The notes: a model not told the origin generated them from the letters alone. Counted from the first letter of the stretch, positions 10,947-20,806 are shown. The stretch: 64,000 nucleotides of DNA from Nostocoides sp. HKS02 (GCF_009707485.1 NZ_CP046121.1:1-64000); one strand, 5' to 3'. Program-made: numbers and translations.

Positions 10947-10987
10947 GTGAAGGATCGTCCGGGTCATGACCCGGACGATCCCTTCAC
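10947..10987. terminator. Bidirectional terminator after sucD
   Basis: A perfect 28-bp palindrome at 10953-10980 is extended by GTGAAG/CTTCAC arms with one bulged base, giving a stem of about 20 pairs. It lies between convergent sucD and the sigma-factor partner gene, so it can stop transcripts from both sides. No U-tract follows, as is usual in actinobacteria. Confidence 0.85.
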
Positions 10988-11013
10988 GGTGACAGGGTAT
11001 GCCGTGCGGCCGG

Positions 11014-12429
11014 CTACTTCTGGCGGGCGAGCGCCAGCGGCCGGTCGAGCTCGGTGAAGGCCTGACCGGGGTGGGCCGCCTTCGTGATGACGACCGTGCT
11101 CACGGCACCAGGGGTGTGCTGCGCCGTGACCCCCACCCACGCACTGACCGTCGGGGAGCCGTCCGCGAAGACGGTGTCGAGGCGGTAGGTGCCCTGGCTC
11201 GGCCCGGGCGTGGCGCGGACCGTCCCGTTGCCGAAGGTGCAGCCGTGGGCGAGCAGCGAGGTCGAGCGGGCAAGGTCCGCCGCGACGAGTGAGGCCGCGT
11301 CGACGTCCTCGAACAACCGCACCCGCTGAACGCCGAGGTAGGCGGCGACGCTGTGACCGGCGCGGATCCTGACGATGCCGTAGCGACCGGCTACTCCGGA
11401 CAGGTAGGCATCGGTCTCGCACTGCACGACCCCGCCGAGACCACCCTCGGGCTGGGCCGGCCCGGCAGTCGTCGGCTGGCCGGCGGTCAGGCCCGGCGAG
11501 CTCCACTGCGACGCGGCGACGAACAGGCGGGACGAGATCAGGGGCGCGACGCCGGCGACCGGCATCTGCTCGTCCACGGCCCTGGGGCCAGACCCGGTGG
11601 TCGTCGCTGCCGGGGTGGGGGTACCGGAGCCGTACCTCGCGAGGCGCGTGGTCGCGATCGACGCCAGGGCGCCGACCTGGGCCGGGGTGAAGGCCGTCGG
11701 GCCGGGGCGTGAGTCGACGACCTGGACCAGCGTGACGTCACGGTGGCCCACCGCGATCACGAACCACCCGGAGCCCGCCTCGCCTGCGGTGTAGGAGTAG
11801 AGCCGGGGCCACGCCGAGGTGGACGCGGGTGGACTGCGGTGACCACGAAATGGGGCTGGGCGCACCCGGCGATGTCGGACGCCATGCCCTCGGCGACGGT
11901 CGTCGGGTCGAGCGCGGCCGAGATCGCGAAGCGTGTCTGGCCCCCGCTGACGGTCGATCCCGGGACGGTGAGCTCCTCACGTCGCGTCTGTCCCAGAGGG
12001 ACGGTGGTGAGGCACTCGTGGTCGGTCGCCGTGACCGGGGTGTCGCGAACCGTGCCCTGCAGGCCCAGGCTCTGGACCCACTCCTGTGGCAAGGGCAGGG
12101 CGCCCGGCACGTCCAGGAGGTTCGCCGAGGTGGCTGTGGCAGTGCTGGTCGTGGTGGTCGCCCCGGCCGGGGCCCCGCTGGTGGTCGCCGGGGTCACCGG
12201 TAGTCCCGGGTGCTGCCCGAGCTGGGCGGAGGCCACCGTCGCGATGACAACCGCTGCCGCCGCCGCGGACGCGCTCCAGACCGCCCGCCGCCGGCGGCGG
12301 CCGAGCGCCACGGGCCCGCACGAACCGCGCCTCGGGCAGCGGCACCTCCTCGACCTCGCGGCGCAGGGTGGTCATCGCGCCGCGCAGCAGGACCTCATCC
12401 TGCGCGGTCCAGTCCTCGAGCTCAGCCAT
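11014..12429 (-). CDS. Membrane-anchored extracytoplasmic protein paired with ECF sigma factor (two frameshifts)
   Basis: A probable type II membrane protein of about 470 residues. A cytoplasmic N-terminus (MAELEDWTAQDEVLLRG) is followed by one transmembrane helix (AVWSASAAAAAVVIATVAS) and a Thr-rich linker. A long extracytoplasmic domain follows, with no motif I recognise. The gene starts inside the 3' end of the sigma-factor gene (8-bp overlap), so it is probably its co-transcribed partner and may act as an anti-sigma or sensor protein. There is no HxxxCxxC zinc anti-sigma motif. Two frame changes occur, near 12310 (one extra C) and near 11835; the three segments join sensibly, suggesting sequence errors. 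Function is inferred from context only. Confidence 0.65.
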
Positions 12430-12950
12430 GGGTGCTCTCCTCGTGCCGCAGCGCCTGCGCGAGCTGGGCGCGGCCCCGGTGCAGGCGGGCCTTGATGGTG
12501 CCCGCCGGGGTGTTCGTCTCGTGGGCGATCTGGTCGATGCTGAGATCGCCGATGTAGTGCAGGGTCACGGCCTCGCGCACCGGGGCCGGCAGCGTCCGCA
12601 GCGCAGCGACGATGGCCACCCGGTCCTCGTTCGGGGCCGTGGTGGGGGCGTGGGCCCCGTGCCGCTCGTGCGCGCGCTCCTGGGTGGTCCGCTTGCGCCA
12701 GCCCGAGATCGCGATCCGGCGGGCCACGGTGCGTACCCAGGCGAGGGGGTCGTCGTGGGTGCGGACCGTGGACCACTGTTGCCACGCCCGGGCGTAGGCC
12801 TCCCTGAGTGCTGTCCTGTGCCACCGTCAGGTCGCCGGTGAAGCCGTACACGAGGTGGATGACCCGGCGGGCGGTGTCGCGGTAGAACGCGTCGAACTCC
12901 GCCTCCGCGGAGGGCTCCGTCGTCGCGGAGCGCCCGCCCGTCCCTGACAC
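12422..12950 (-). CDS. ECF (SigE-family) RNA polymerase sigma factor, one frameshift
   Basis: A group 4 sigma factor of about 175 residues with region 2 (FDAFYRDTARRVIHLVYGFTG, then EAYARAWQQW) and region 4 (LPAPVREAVTLHYIGDLSIDQIA and GTIKARLHRGRAQL). An extra G near 12805 breaks the frame between the two regions; removing it restores ...DSTQEAYARAW. I chose the GTG at 12950 because AGGAGG sits five bases upstream and the length fits the family. An ATG at 13064 in the same frame would add 38 residues made mainly of EEVI repeats but has no good ribosome-binding site. Its stop overlaps the start of the membrane partner gene. Confidence 0.8.
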
Positions 12951-13024
12951 CGTGACCTCCTCGATGACCTCCTCGATGACCTCCTCGATGACCTCCTCGA
13001 TGACCTCCTCGACGACCTCCTCGA
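12951..13024 (-). repeat. 12-bp tandem repeat of Shine-Dalgarno-like units
   Basis: Reading the minus strand, GAGGAGGTCATC is repeated about five to six times directly before the sigma-factor GTG start. Each unit resembles the complement of the 16S rRNA 3' end (AGGAGGTGATC). Translated, the array would be repeated Glu-Glu-Val-Ile. Confidence 0.85.
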
Positions 13025-13181
13025 CGGCGAGAGCGGGCGCCACGCCTCGGTTCCTCAGGGACATCACACCGCAGCAGACGCCTGGGCGGGACCACCGGTT
13101 GCGGCATGTTTGCACATTTCTGCCACTGCACCGGCGTTGCTCGACCGATCGTCGCGGCCGGTCAGCGACGATGGGGCGGTC

Positions 13182-14424
13182 ATGAGTGTCATGGAAATGC
13201 TGCGCGGGGGAACCTCGTCCACGACCACCGGGGCCGGGGGCGACCGTCAGGCCCTGCAGCGGGCGGTGCTCGCAGGGGCTGGGGCCGCTGCCGCCTCGGC
13301 CTGCGCCTGCGTCCTGCCTGCCCTGCTCGTCTGGGTGGCGGCCTCGCAGAGCACCGTCGACTGGACCACCGCGCTGGGAGTGGGGGCGAGCCTGTGGCTG
13401 CTCGGCACGGGGGCGCACCTCACGATCGGCGCGGCCCACGTCACCATGGTGCCGCTGGCCTTCCTCGCCGCGGCGGTCGTCGGCGCCACCTGGGCCGCAG
13501 TGCGTGCCGCTCGGGCCGCGGCGCAGGACCGCACACCTGTCCACCTGGCCGACCTCGTCCACCGCCCGCTGGCGCTCGTGCTGGCGAGCTGGACCGGCGG
13601 GTATGCCGCATGTGCCGCGATCTGGTCCGTGGTCGCCCTCGCGGCAGGACCCTCGCCCGCCGTGCCCAGCCTCGTCGTGCCCGTCCTCGTCGTGCCGGCC
13701 GTCTCCGCAGGCGCGGCGCTGGGCTGGCTGGCCGGGGGGCGCCCCGAGCTCCTCGGGTCCCGCGTGCGCCGTCCGGGCTGGCTGCCCGATGCTGCCCGTC
13801 GAGCACTCCGCCCCGGGCTGGAGGGCGCGACCGCCCTGCTGGCGGCGGGCGTCGTGGCCTGTGTCGTCATGGTGGTGTTCAGGTTCGACCGGGTCAGCCA
13901 CCTCCAGTCCGAGCTCGCCCCGGGGATCATCGGCGGAGCCGTACTGACCTTGGCCCAGGTCCTGGCGCTGCCGAACCTCGCACTCTGGGCGGTGTCGTTC
14001 GCCGCGGGAACGGGGTTCAGCGCGGTGCAAGGTGCCTCTGCGTCCTGGACCGGCAGCCGGACCTCCCTGCTGCCCATGGTGCCCGTGTTCGGTGCGCTGC
14101 CGGATCCTGGGGCGTTCCCGGGCTTCCCTTCCGCTCGTCGTGCTGGTGCCGTTGGCCGTGGGCGCACTCATCGGCTGGCGGTCGCTGCGCGCGGTCGCAC
14201 GGTTGTCGACGATGCGGACCAAGCTGACGGTGACGGCCACCGCGGTCGTCGTGGGTGCGAGCTGCCTCGGGCTGCTCGATGCCATCGCGGGGTCGTCGCT
14301 CGGGGCGGCGCGGCTGTCGGCCATCGGGGCTCCGGCCGGTGCGATGACCCTGGCCCTGCTCGTGGAGTTCGCCGCGGGTGCCGGACTCGTGCTGGCCTGG
14401 GACCGCTGGAAGCTGCGGCGCTGA
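13182..14424 (+). CDS. DUF6350 polytopic membrane protein, one frameshift
   Basis: A hydrophobic protein of about 413 residues with roughly nine predicted membrane segments, beginning MSVMEMLRGGTSS. It matches the DUF6350 family commonly encoded next to sucCD and purN in actinobacteria. The function is not established; it has been loosely linked to cell division. The frame breaks near 14118 at a short C run, after FGALPDPGAFPGF, and resumes LPLVVLVPLAVGALIGW, ending DRWKLRR at 14424. It is divergent from the sigma-factor gene, with about 118 bases between the ATG and the more distal sigma-factor start. Confidence 0.8.
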
Positions 14425-14453
14425 CCACCCGCTGACCACCCGCTGACCACCCT
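14421..14453 (+). repeat. 11-bp tandem repeat giving stops in all three frames
   Basis: CTGACCACCCG is repeated three times beginning at the stop codon of the DUF6350 gene. TGA lies at 14422, 14433 and 14444; with an 11-bp period these occupy all three forward frames. Confidence 0.85.
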
Positions 14454-14491
14454 GGGGCGGACGCGCTCGCGCCGTCCCCTGACGTGGTCGG

Positions 14492-14497
14492 TATCGT
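14492..14497 (+). promoter_or_regulatory. -10 element TATCGT before purN
   Basis: TATCGT lies seven bases before the GTG at 14505, consistent with leaderless transcription of purNH and with that start rather than the GTG at 14484. Confidence 0.45.
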
Positions 14498-14504
14498 CTG
14501 CGGC

Positions 14505-15101
14505 GTGACCGGCATCGTCGTCCTCGTCTCTGGCTCCGGCACCAACCTCCAGGCGCTCATCGACGCCACCGCCGACCCGGCATACGGCGTGCGCATCCTC
14601 GGTGTCGGCGCCGACCGTGCCGGGATCACCGGCCTGCACCGCGCTGGGGCCGCAGGCATCCCCACGTTCGTCTGCCGAGTCGAGGACTACCCGACCCGCG
14701 CGCAGTGGGATGCCGCGCTGGCCGAGCGCATCGGTGACCACGACCCGGCGTTCGTCGTCTCGGCAGGGTTCATGAAGCTGCTCGGCCCCGAGGTGCTCGG
14801 CCGGTACACCGTGCTCAACACCCATCCCGCGCTGTTGCCCGCGTTCCCCGGCGCCCATGCCGTCCGTGACGCGCTCGCGGCAGGCGCGGAGGTCACCGGG
14901 TGCACGGTCCACGTCGTCGACGCGGGGGTCGACACCGGGCCGGTGCTCGCGCAGGTGTCCGTCCCGATCCTCCCGGGCGACACCGAGGACACGCTCCACG
15001 AGCGCATCAAGGCTGTCGAGCACCCGCTGCTCGTCCAGGTCGTGGGCCGCGCGGCCCGCGAAGGAATCACCGTCATCGATGGGAAGGCCAGCATTCCGTG
15101 A
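14505..15101 (+). CDS. purN: Phosphoribosylglycinamide formyltransferase
   Basis: Folate-dependent GAR transformylase, the third step of de novo purine synthesis, about 198 residues. Landmarks are [13 protein letters not shown] at the N-terminus (phosphate loop), the [13 protein letters not shown] strand, and the catalytic [20 protein letters not shown] segment with the Asn-His pair, followed by [17 protein letters not shown] with the catalytic Asp. GTG 14505 is chosen because the preceding box suits a leaderless start. The TGA stop overlaps the purH start by four bases, so the two are translationally coupled. Confidence 0.95.
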   Translation: MTGIVVLVSGSGTNLQALIDATADPAYGVRILGVGADRAGITGLHRAGAAGIPTFVCRVEDYPTRAQWDAALAERIGDHDPAFVVSAGFMKLLGPEVLGRYTVLNTHPALLPAFPGAHAVRDALAAGAEVTGCTVHVVDAGVDTGPVLAQVSVPILPGDTEDTLHERIKAVEHPLLVQVVGRAAREGITVIDGKASIP

Positions 15102-16743
15102 CCCCGCAGTCGACCGACCACCCCGCTGACCCCGCTGACACCGATGACCCCGCCGGGTCCGGGCGCCGCCCGATCCGGCGTGCGCTCGTCTCCGTCTACG
15201 ACAAGACCGGGCTGGAGGAGCTCGCCCGCGGCCTGCATGCCGCAGGCGTCTCGCTGGTCTCCACCGGCGGGTCGGCCGCGCTGATCGAGGGGCTCGGCAT
15301 CCCGGTGACGGCCGTGGAAGACCTCACCGGCTTCCCCGAGTGCCTCGAGGGCCGGGTCAAGACCCTGCACCCGCGGGTTCACGCCGGGATCCTTGCCGAC
15401 ACCCGCAAAGCCGACCACCTGCGCCAGCTGGCCGATCTCGGCGTCGAGCCCTTCGAGCTCGTCGTCGTCAACCTGTACCCGTTCCGCGAGACCGTGGCCT
15501 CGGGTGCCGGCCCTGACGAGGTCATCGAGCAGATCGACATCGGCGGCCCGTCGATGGTGCGCGCGGCGGCCAAGAACCACCCGAGCGTCGCGGTCGTCAC
15601 CGACCCCGCGGCATATGGCGCGGTGGTGGACGCGGTCGCGGCTGGCGGATTCACCCTGGCGGAGCGCAAGCGGCTCGCCGCCCAGGCCTTCGTGCACACG
15701 GCCGACTACGACACCGCGGTGGCCAGCTGGATGGGCAACGTCTACACCGACACCTCCGAGGGCACCGGGTTCCCGGCCTGGGCGGGCGCGACCTTCACCC
15801 GCGCCGCGGTGCTGCGCTACGGCGAGAACCCGCACCAGCGGGCCGCGCTGTACCGCCACTGGCGCGCCGGGGTTGCCTCCGCCGAACAACTGCACGGCAA
15901 GGAGATGTCCTACAACAACTACGTCGACACCGACGCCGCCGTACGTGCCGCGCACGACCACGGTGACCAGCCGACCGTCGCGATCGTCAAGCACGCCAAC
16001 CCGTGTGGCATCGCCGTGGCCGACACGATCGAGGACGCGTATGCCGCGGCGCACGAGACCGATCCCGTGTCCGCGTTCGGGGGCATCATCGCCGCGAACC
16101 GCCCGGTGACCCTGGCGATGGCGGAACGGGTCAGGACGTGTTCACCGAGGTCATCGTCGCCCCGGACTTCGACGCCGACGCGCTGGAGCTGTTGCAGCAG
16201 AAGAAGAACCTCCGGATCCTGCGGCTGCCCGCGGACCTCGCCCGCACTGCGGACGCGGTGGAGACCCGACCCATCAGCGGCGGCCTGCTCATGCAGACCG
16301 TCGACCGGGTGGACGCGGTCGTGGAGGGTGACAAGCCGGGCGGTGACGACGCTTCGCGCTGGACGCTGGTCACGGGTTCGGCGGCGGACGAGGCCACCTT
16401 GGCCGACCTGCAGTTCGCGTGGCGGGCGATCCGGGCGGTGAAGTCGAACGCGATCCTGCTGGCCCGCGACGGCGCCGCGGTCGGGATCGGCATGGGCCAG
16501 GTCAACCGGGTCGACTCGTGCCACCTGGCGGTGTCGCGGGCCGGGTCCGAGCGGGCACGCGGAGCGGTGGCGGCGTCGGACGCGTTCTTCCCGTTCGCCG
16601 ACGGCCTTCAGGTGCTGCTCGACGCCGGCGTGCGGGCCTTGGTGGCGCCGGGCGGGTCGATGCGCGACCCCGAGGTCATCGAGGCGGCCCGGGCGGCCGG
16701 CGTGACGATGTACTTCACCGGGACCCGTCACTTCGCCCACTGA
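15098..16743 (+). CDS. purH: Bifunctional AICAR transformylase/IMP cyclohydrolase, one frameshift
   Basis: Catalyses the last two steps of IMP synthesis. The N-terminal cyclohydrolase domain ([52 protein letters not shown]) is followed by the transformylase domain with [15 protein letters not shown], the [10 protein letters not shown] segment carrying the catalytic Lys-His pair, and the end [11 protein letters not shown]. Start is GTG at 15098. One base is missing near 16131 (GTCAGGAC should read GTCCAGGAC), splitting the gene; both halves are otherwise intact, about 548 residues. An N-terminal Asp/Pro-rich extension of about 25 residues precedes the domain. Confidence 0.92.
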
Positions 16744-18029
16744 GCGACCCGGCCCGGTCGACCCGAGTAGCCGCCCGGCTGGGTGCACGAACCTCTGCTT
16801 GCAGAGCTTCGTGCATCCAGCGCACGGTGCAACCTGTGCCGGTGGCAGCAACCTCTGCTAGCAGAGGTTGCTGCCACCGCAGAGAGGGCGGGCGCCCGGT
16901 ACCCGGTCGGCTCGCCCGCGCCGAGGTCGACGATCGCTGCCACGGGGCCGCCACCATCGGGACCCTGGTGGGCCGCCGAGACCGACACGAAGACGGCCGG
17001 GTCGCCCGTCACGGCAGCCGTGACACCACCGACGCACGACTTGATCTGGCGATGCCAGTGCACGTCCGAGTCGTCGAGCATGGCGTTGCGGCGCCCGCGG
17101 ACGGCGCCGTCCTGACTGACCTCGCACTTGAGGAAGACGTTGACCAGCCGGCCCTGCAGGTCGCTCGAGTGCGGCCGTTCGGGCAGGTCGAGCCCGGCGT
17201 CCTTGATGGCTCCCCACACGCCGTCGGCATCGAGCGCGTCGCGCATCACCGAGTGCCCGATGCGGTAGCGACCACCGATGCCCGTGGTGTTCCCGACGAC
17301 GACGACCTGCGCCTGGTCGAGCTCGACACCCGAGGAGCACGAGGCCACCGACGAGAAGAGCTCGCGGTTGTGCATCACGTCGGCATCGGTCGGCATGTCG
17401 ATCTCGCCGAGGGCGACCGCGATGCCGAGTCCGGTCGTGCCGTTGGAGAGGTCCATCGACTCGTGGGTGTGCTCGGTCCAAACCTGGTGGCCACGGGACT
17501 TCGCATCGCGGATGGTGTGGATCGTCAGCAGTGGCGTCTTGGTCTGCACGTAGTGGACGTCGGCGGGGTCGGTGATCCCGGCGCGCTCCATCGCGACCTT
17601 CACAGCGGCGGCGACCTTCTCGATCATTCCGGTGTAGCCGATCTCCTCTGGCAGGATCGGGTCGCTCATGGCGAACCCGACCGTGAGCCGCGGCTCGTCC
17701 GAGGGCTCGGCCCGGTCGGCGGGCACGGTGGCGAAGATCGTGGCGTGGGGGCTGATGACTCCGTCGGTGCCGCCGGACCACACGATCGGCACCTGCTTGA
17801 CCTGCTCGGCGGGGGCGCCCTTGGCGACCAGCACCTCCCGGAAGGCCCGGTCAGCGATGATGCGCGTGTAGTCGTTGACCCCGCCGTTGCCCTCGGTCTT
17901 GCCGATGATCGCGACGACGCGGCTGGCCTCCATCACACCGTCGTCGATGAGCTTGGCCAGCTCGCTGGCGTCGGCAACGCTGTGGATCGGGACCTTGCGG
18001 ACCTCGATGGGCTCGGGGGTGACAGTCAC
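16728..18029 (-). CDS. Ring-opening amidohydrolase (barbiturase / cyanuric acid hydrolase family) with extra C-terminal tail
   Basis: A member of the small AtzD/barbiturase family, which opens barbiturate or cyanuric acid rings using three Ser-Lys pairs in three repeated domains. Visible pairs: K in [10 protein letters not shown] with S in [18 protein letters not shown] in VQTKTPLL with S in [20 protein letters not shown] in [11 protein letters not shown] with S in [14 protein letters not shown]. The core to VAAIVDL is about 369 residues, matching barbiturases. The frame then continues for about 64 residues through the two palindromes at 16784-16878 and ends antisense to the last bases of purH, which is abnormal. 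Start GTG 18029 overlaps the carbamate kinase stop by four bases. Barbiturase versus cyanuric acid hydrolase cannot be settled by eye; the pyrimidine permease elsewhere in the window favours barbiturase. Confidence 0.85.
   Translation of the reverse strand: MTVTPEPIEVRKVPIHSVADASELAKLIDDGVMEASRVVAIIGKTEGNGGVNDYTRIIADRAFREVLVAKGAPAEQVKQVPIVWSGGTDGVISPHATIFATVPADRAEPSDEPRLTVGFAMSDPILPEEIGYTGMIEKVAAAVKVAMERAGITDPADVHYVQTKTPLLTIHTIRDAKSRGHQVWTEHTHESMDLSNGTTGLGIAVALGEIDMPTDADVMHNRELFSSVASCSSGVELDQAQVVVVGNTTGIGGRYRIGHSVMRDALDADGVWGAIKDAGLDLPERPHSSDLQGRLVNVFLKCEVSQDGAVRGRRNAMLDDSDVHWHRQIKSCVGGVTAAVTGDPAVFVSVSAAHQGPDGGGPVAAIVDLGAGEPTGYRAPALSAVAATSASRGCCHRHRLHRALDARSSASRGSCTQPGGYSGRPGRVAQWAK
16784..16815. 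repeat. Imperfect palindrome sharing a core with the next hairpin
   Basis: A 32-bp near-palindrome (arms TGCACGAA...TTCGTGCA around a CTCTGC/GCAGAG core) lies downstream of purH. It shares the core AACCTCTGCTNGCAGAG with the hairpin at 16841-16878, suggesting a mobile or amplified palindromic element, or a paired terminator. Confidence 0.75.
16841..16878. repeat. Perfect 38-bp palindrome, possible terminator or REP-like element
   Basis: The arms GGTGGCAGCAACCTCTGCT and AGCAGAGGTTGCTGCCACC are exact reverse complements, giving a 19-bp stem with no loop in DNA. It lies between convergent purH and the amidohydrolase, inside the extended reading frame of the latter. Confidence 0.85.
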
Positions 18030-19000
18030 GGGAGCAGCCTCTCTGTTGCGGGTTCGGTTGATGCTGAAGGGTTTTCGATGATGGTGCCGACCTCGCCACC
18101 GAGCGCGTCGGCGATGCGGTCCAGGGCCGTGATGACACTGCGCCGTCCCCCGTCGCGGACGAACCGCAACGCCGCCTCCACCTTGGGACCCATGGAGCCG
18201 GACGTGAAGTGGCCGGCCGCGGCATACGCCTCCATCTCGGCGACCGAGACCCGGCCGACCGGTCGGGCGTCGGGCGTGCCATAGCCCAGCACAGCGTTCT
18301 CCACGTCGGTGGCGATGACCAGCGCATCGGCGCCGATCGCCCGGGCGAGTACGGCCGCGGTGAGGTCCTTGTCGATCACGGCCTCGACGCCGTGAACGCT
18401 TCCGTCCGCCGCGCGGACCACCGGTATGCCGCCGCCGCCGGCTGCGACGACGACGTAGCCGGCGTCCACCAAGGTGAGCAGGGTGCCGGTCTCGAGCACC
18501 TCCAACGGTTCGGGGGAGGCGACCACGCGGCGCCAGCCCTTCTCCCCGCGGTCCTCCCACGTCTCGCCGTGCTCGATCATCGAGCGCGCCTGGTCCTGTG
18601 GCAGGAACCGCCCGATCGGCTTGGTGGCGTTGGCGAAGGCGGGGTCGTCGGCCGCCACGAGCGTGCGAGACACGAGTGCGGCGACCGGCCGGGGAGCGCC
18701 CACAGCGGCGAGCGCCTGCTCCAGGGCATCGAGCATGGTGAAACCGATGGTCCCCTGGGTCTGGGCGCCACACCAGTCGAGGGGCACCGGCGGGACCACC
18801 TGGGCGGCGAGCTCGTTCTTGACGAGCAGGTTGCCCACCTGGGGGCCGTTGCCGTGCGTGAGTACGACCTCATGACCGCTGGCCACGACGGTGGCGACGT
18901 GACGCATCGCCAGCGTGATGGCCTCGCGCTGGGCCTGGGGTGTGGCGTCGCCGCCAGGCCCGGTCATGGCGTTGCCACCGAGCGCGATCAGAACGCGCAT
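18026..19000 (-). CDS. arcC: Carbamate kinase
   Basis: A 324-residue amino-acid-kinase-family enzyme that makes ATP from carbamoyl phosphate and ADP, releasing carbamate that decays to CO2 and ammonia. Motifs: LIALGGNAM at the N-terminus, [22 protein letters not shown], the [10 protein letters not shown] lysine-aspartate segment and [17 protein letters not shown] good ribosome-binding site (GGAGGTGAC) precedes the ATG. Its coupling to a ring-opening amidohydrolase, rather than to arginine deiminase or ornithine carbamoyltransferase genes, suggests its carbamoyl phosphate comes from ureide catabolism, as for the allantoin-associated carbamate kinase of E. coli. Confidence 0.93.
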   Translation of the reverse strand: MRVLIALGGNAMTGPGGDATPQAQREAITLAMRHVATVVASGHEVVLTHGNGPQVGNLLVKNELAAQVVPPVPLDWCGAQTQGTIGFTMLDALEQALAAVGAPRPVAALVSRTLVAADDPAFANATKPIGRFLPQDQARSMIEHGETWEDRGEKGWRRVVASPEPLEVLETGTLLTLVDAGYVVVAAGGGGIPVVRAADGSVHGVEAVIDKDLTAAVLARAIGADALVIATDVENAVLGYGTPDARPVGRVSVAEMEAYAAAGHFTSGSMGPKVEAALRFVRDGGRRSVITALDRIADALGGEVGTIIENPSASTEPATERLLP

Positions 19001-19021
19001 GTCACCTCCGCTCGTCGGGTC

Positions 19022-19060
19022 CGTCAGTCGTGCCCGTCAGTCGTGCCCGTCAGTCGTGGC
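19022..19060. repeat. 13-bp tandem repeat upstream of arcC
   Basis: CGTCAGTCGTGCC is present three times head to tail (the third with two changes) just upstream of the carbamate kinase start. No function is evident. Confidence 0.7.
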
Positions 19061-19069
19061 CAGGTCCCG

Positions 19070-19136
19070 TGGGCAGGTCCTGTCCCGCCGAGCCTAGGCA
19101 GCCGCGGTCCGGCCTGACGTTGGCAGGACCTGCCCA
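19070..19136 (-). terminator. Inverted repeat between the carboxyltransferase and arcC
   Basis: Thirteen-base arms (TGGGCAGGTCCTG and CAGGACCTGCCCA) are separated by 41 bases. The position, 41 bases beyond the carboxyltransferase stop, suits a terminator that separates that gene from the arcC-amidohydrolase pair, but the long loop makes this uncertain. Confidence 0.45.
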
Positions 19137-19176
19137 AGGGCGACGGCGCGGTTGGCAGATCTGTCCCCAGCGTCCG

Positions 19177-20697
19177 TCAGCCGAGGCGCCGATACCGCTC
19201 GAGCCGGGCCGCCAGCCGCTCGCGTGGGTCCTGTCGGGCGAGGACGGCGAGCTCGTGCTGGATCGCCTGGGACATGCGCCGGCAGAAGTCCTCGGGCTCG
19301 TCCGCGGCGTCCGGGCGCTCAGCGACGATGCGGTCGACGATCCCGTCCGCGAGCAGGTCGAGGGAGCGGACCCGCTGGCTGGCGGCGAGCTCGGCGGCGT
19401 GGCTCGTGTCGCGGTGCAGGATCGCCGAGGCCCCTTCGGGAGGCAGCGGGGACAGCCAGGAGTGCTGGGCACTGATGACCCGGTCCGCGGGCATGACCGC
19501 AAGGGCGCCACCCCCGGTGCCCTGCCCGAGCAGGACGCAGACGGTCGGGGCGTCGAGCATGACGAGCTCGGCGAGACAGCGGGCGATCTCCCCGGCCAAG
19601 CCGCCTTCCTCGGCTTCCTTGGACAGGGCGGCCCCCGCGGTGTCGATGACGGAGACCAGCGGCAGGCCGAGCTCGTGGGCGAGCTTCATGCCGCGGCGTG
19701 CGACGCGAAGTCCCTTGGGGGACAACGGCTCGTCGCGCGTCTGCCGGTCGCGATCCTGGCCGAGGACGATGCAGGCAGCGCCCCCGAACCGGGCCAGCGC
19801 CATGAGCATGCCGGGGTCGTACTCGCCCTGGCCGGTCCCGTGCAACGGAAGGACGTCGGTCGCGCCCAGCCGCAGCAGGGCGCGGACCCCGGGCCGGTCG
19901 ACGCGGCGCGAGCGGCTGACCGACTCCCACGCGGGCAGGTCAGGCAGCGGCTCCTTGGGCACGTCGGGAACCTCGGGCGGGTCCTCGCGCGGTGCTCCGA
20001 GGACCGCGAGCGCGCGGTCGGCCACCTCGGCCAGCTCCTCGACGGGCAGGATCGCGTCGATCAGGCCGTGCTCGAAGAGGTTCTCGGCGGTCTGCACGCC
20101 TTCGGGGAACGGGTGGCCGTACAACGACTCGTAGACGCGGGCGCCGAGGAACCCGATCGTCGCCCCGGGCTCGGCCACCGTCACGTGGCCGAGCGACCCC
20201 CACGAGGCGAACACCCCACCGGTCGTGGGGTGCCGCAGGTAGACGAGGTAGGGGAGCCCGGCGTCCTTGAAGGTCGCGCACGCCGCGCTGATCTTGACCA
20301 TGCCGACGAAGGCAGGGGTGCCCTCCTGCATGCGGGTGCCACCCGAGGCCGGGGCGGCGAACAACGGCAGCTCCTCGCGCCGGGCGCGCTCGAAGGCCTC
20401 GACGATGCGTTCCGCGGCGGTGCCCCCGATGGACCCCGCGAGGAAGCGGAACTCTCCCGCGATCACGGCCACCCGGCGGCCGCGGATCAGTCCCTCGCCG
20501 GTGACGATGGCCTCGTCGACGCCGGAGCGGTCGCGGGCCGCCGCCAGCTCCGCGGCATACGCCGAGCCCGCGGGGGCCACCTCGGGCACCGGCCCGTCCC
20601 ACCGCGCCCAGCTGCCAGGGTCCAGGACGCCGGTGACCAGCTCGAGGGCCCCGAGGCGTTCCCGGCGTCCGGTCGTCCCCTGCGTGGCCGTGTCCAT
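19177..20697 (-). CDS. Fused acyl-CoA carboxylase carboxyltransferase (beta/alpha)
   Basis: A 506-residue biotin-dependent carboxyltransferase in which AccD-like and AccA-like crotonase-fold halves are joined in one chain. The N-half has GEGLIRGRRVAVIAGEFRFLAGSIGG and ASGGTRMQEGTPAFVGM; the C-half has LVSVIDTAGAALSKEAEEGG and LLGQGTGGGALAVMPADRV. The motifs fit carboxylation of a short acyl-CoA, but not enough is visible to name acetyl- or propionyl-CoA. No biotin carboxylase or biotin carrier gene is nearby. It lies downstream of the PucR-type regulator on the same strand and near a fatty-acid desaturase, so a lipid role is likely. AAGGAG precedes the ATG. Confidence 0.85.
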   Translation of the reverse strand: MDTATQGTTGRRERLGALELVTGVLDPGSWARWDGPVPEVAPAGSAYAAELAAARDRSGVDEAIVTGEGLIRGRRVAVIAGEFRFLAGSIGGTAAERIVEAFERARREELPLFAAPASGGTRMQEGTPAFVGMVKISAACATFKDAGLPYLVYLRHPTTGGVFASWGSLGHVTVAEPGATIGFLGARVYESLYGHPFPEGVQTAENLFEHGLIDAILPVEELAEVADRALAVLGAPREDPPEVPDVPKEPLPDLPAWESVSRSRRVDRPGVRALLRLGATDVLPLHGTGQGEYDPGMLMALARFGGAACIVLGQDRDRQTRDEPLSPKGLRVARRGMKLAHELGLPLVSVIDTAGAALSKEAEEGGLAGEIARCLAELVMLDAPTVCVLLGQGTGGGALAVMPADRVISAQHSWLSPLPPEGASAILHRDTSHAAELAASQRVRSLDLLADGIVDRIVAERPDAADEPEDFCRRMSQAIQHELAVLARQDPRERLAARLERYRRLG

Positions 20698-20806
20698 GTC
20701 GCGCTCCTTCTGCTCCGGAAGTGAGCAGCCTAGGCAAGCCGCGACTCCGGGACGTCGTCATGTCCTGCCCACGTGGCCCCGCGCTGTTGGCATCGCGTCG
20801 GCCAGA

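Noticed and set aside
12951..13024. CRISPR-like or satellite array
   Set aside because: The units are 12 bp and contiguous without spacers; the sequence is better explained as ribosome-binding-site-like or coding repeats.
14687..16054. Open frame of 455 codons antisense to purN/purH
   Set aside because: Composition is the reverse complement of purN and purH codons and no family motif is present.
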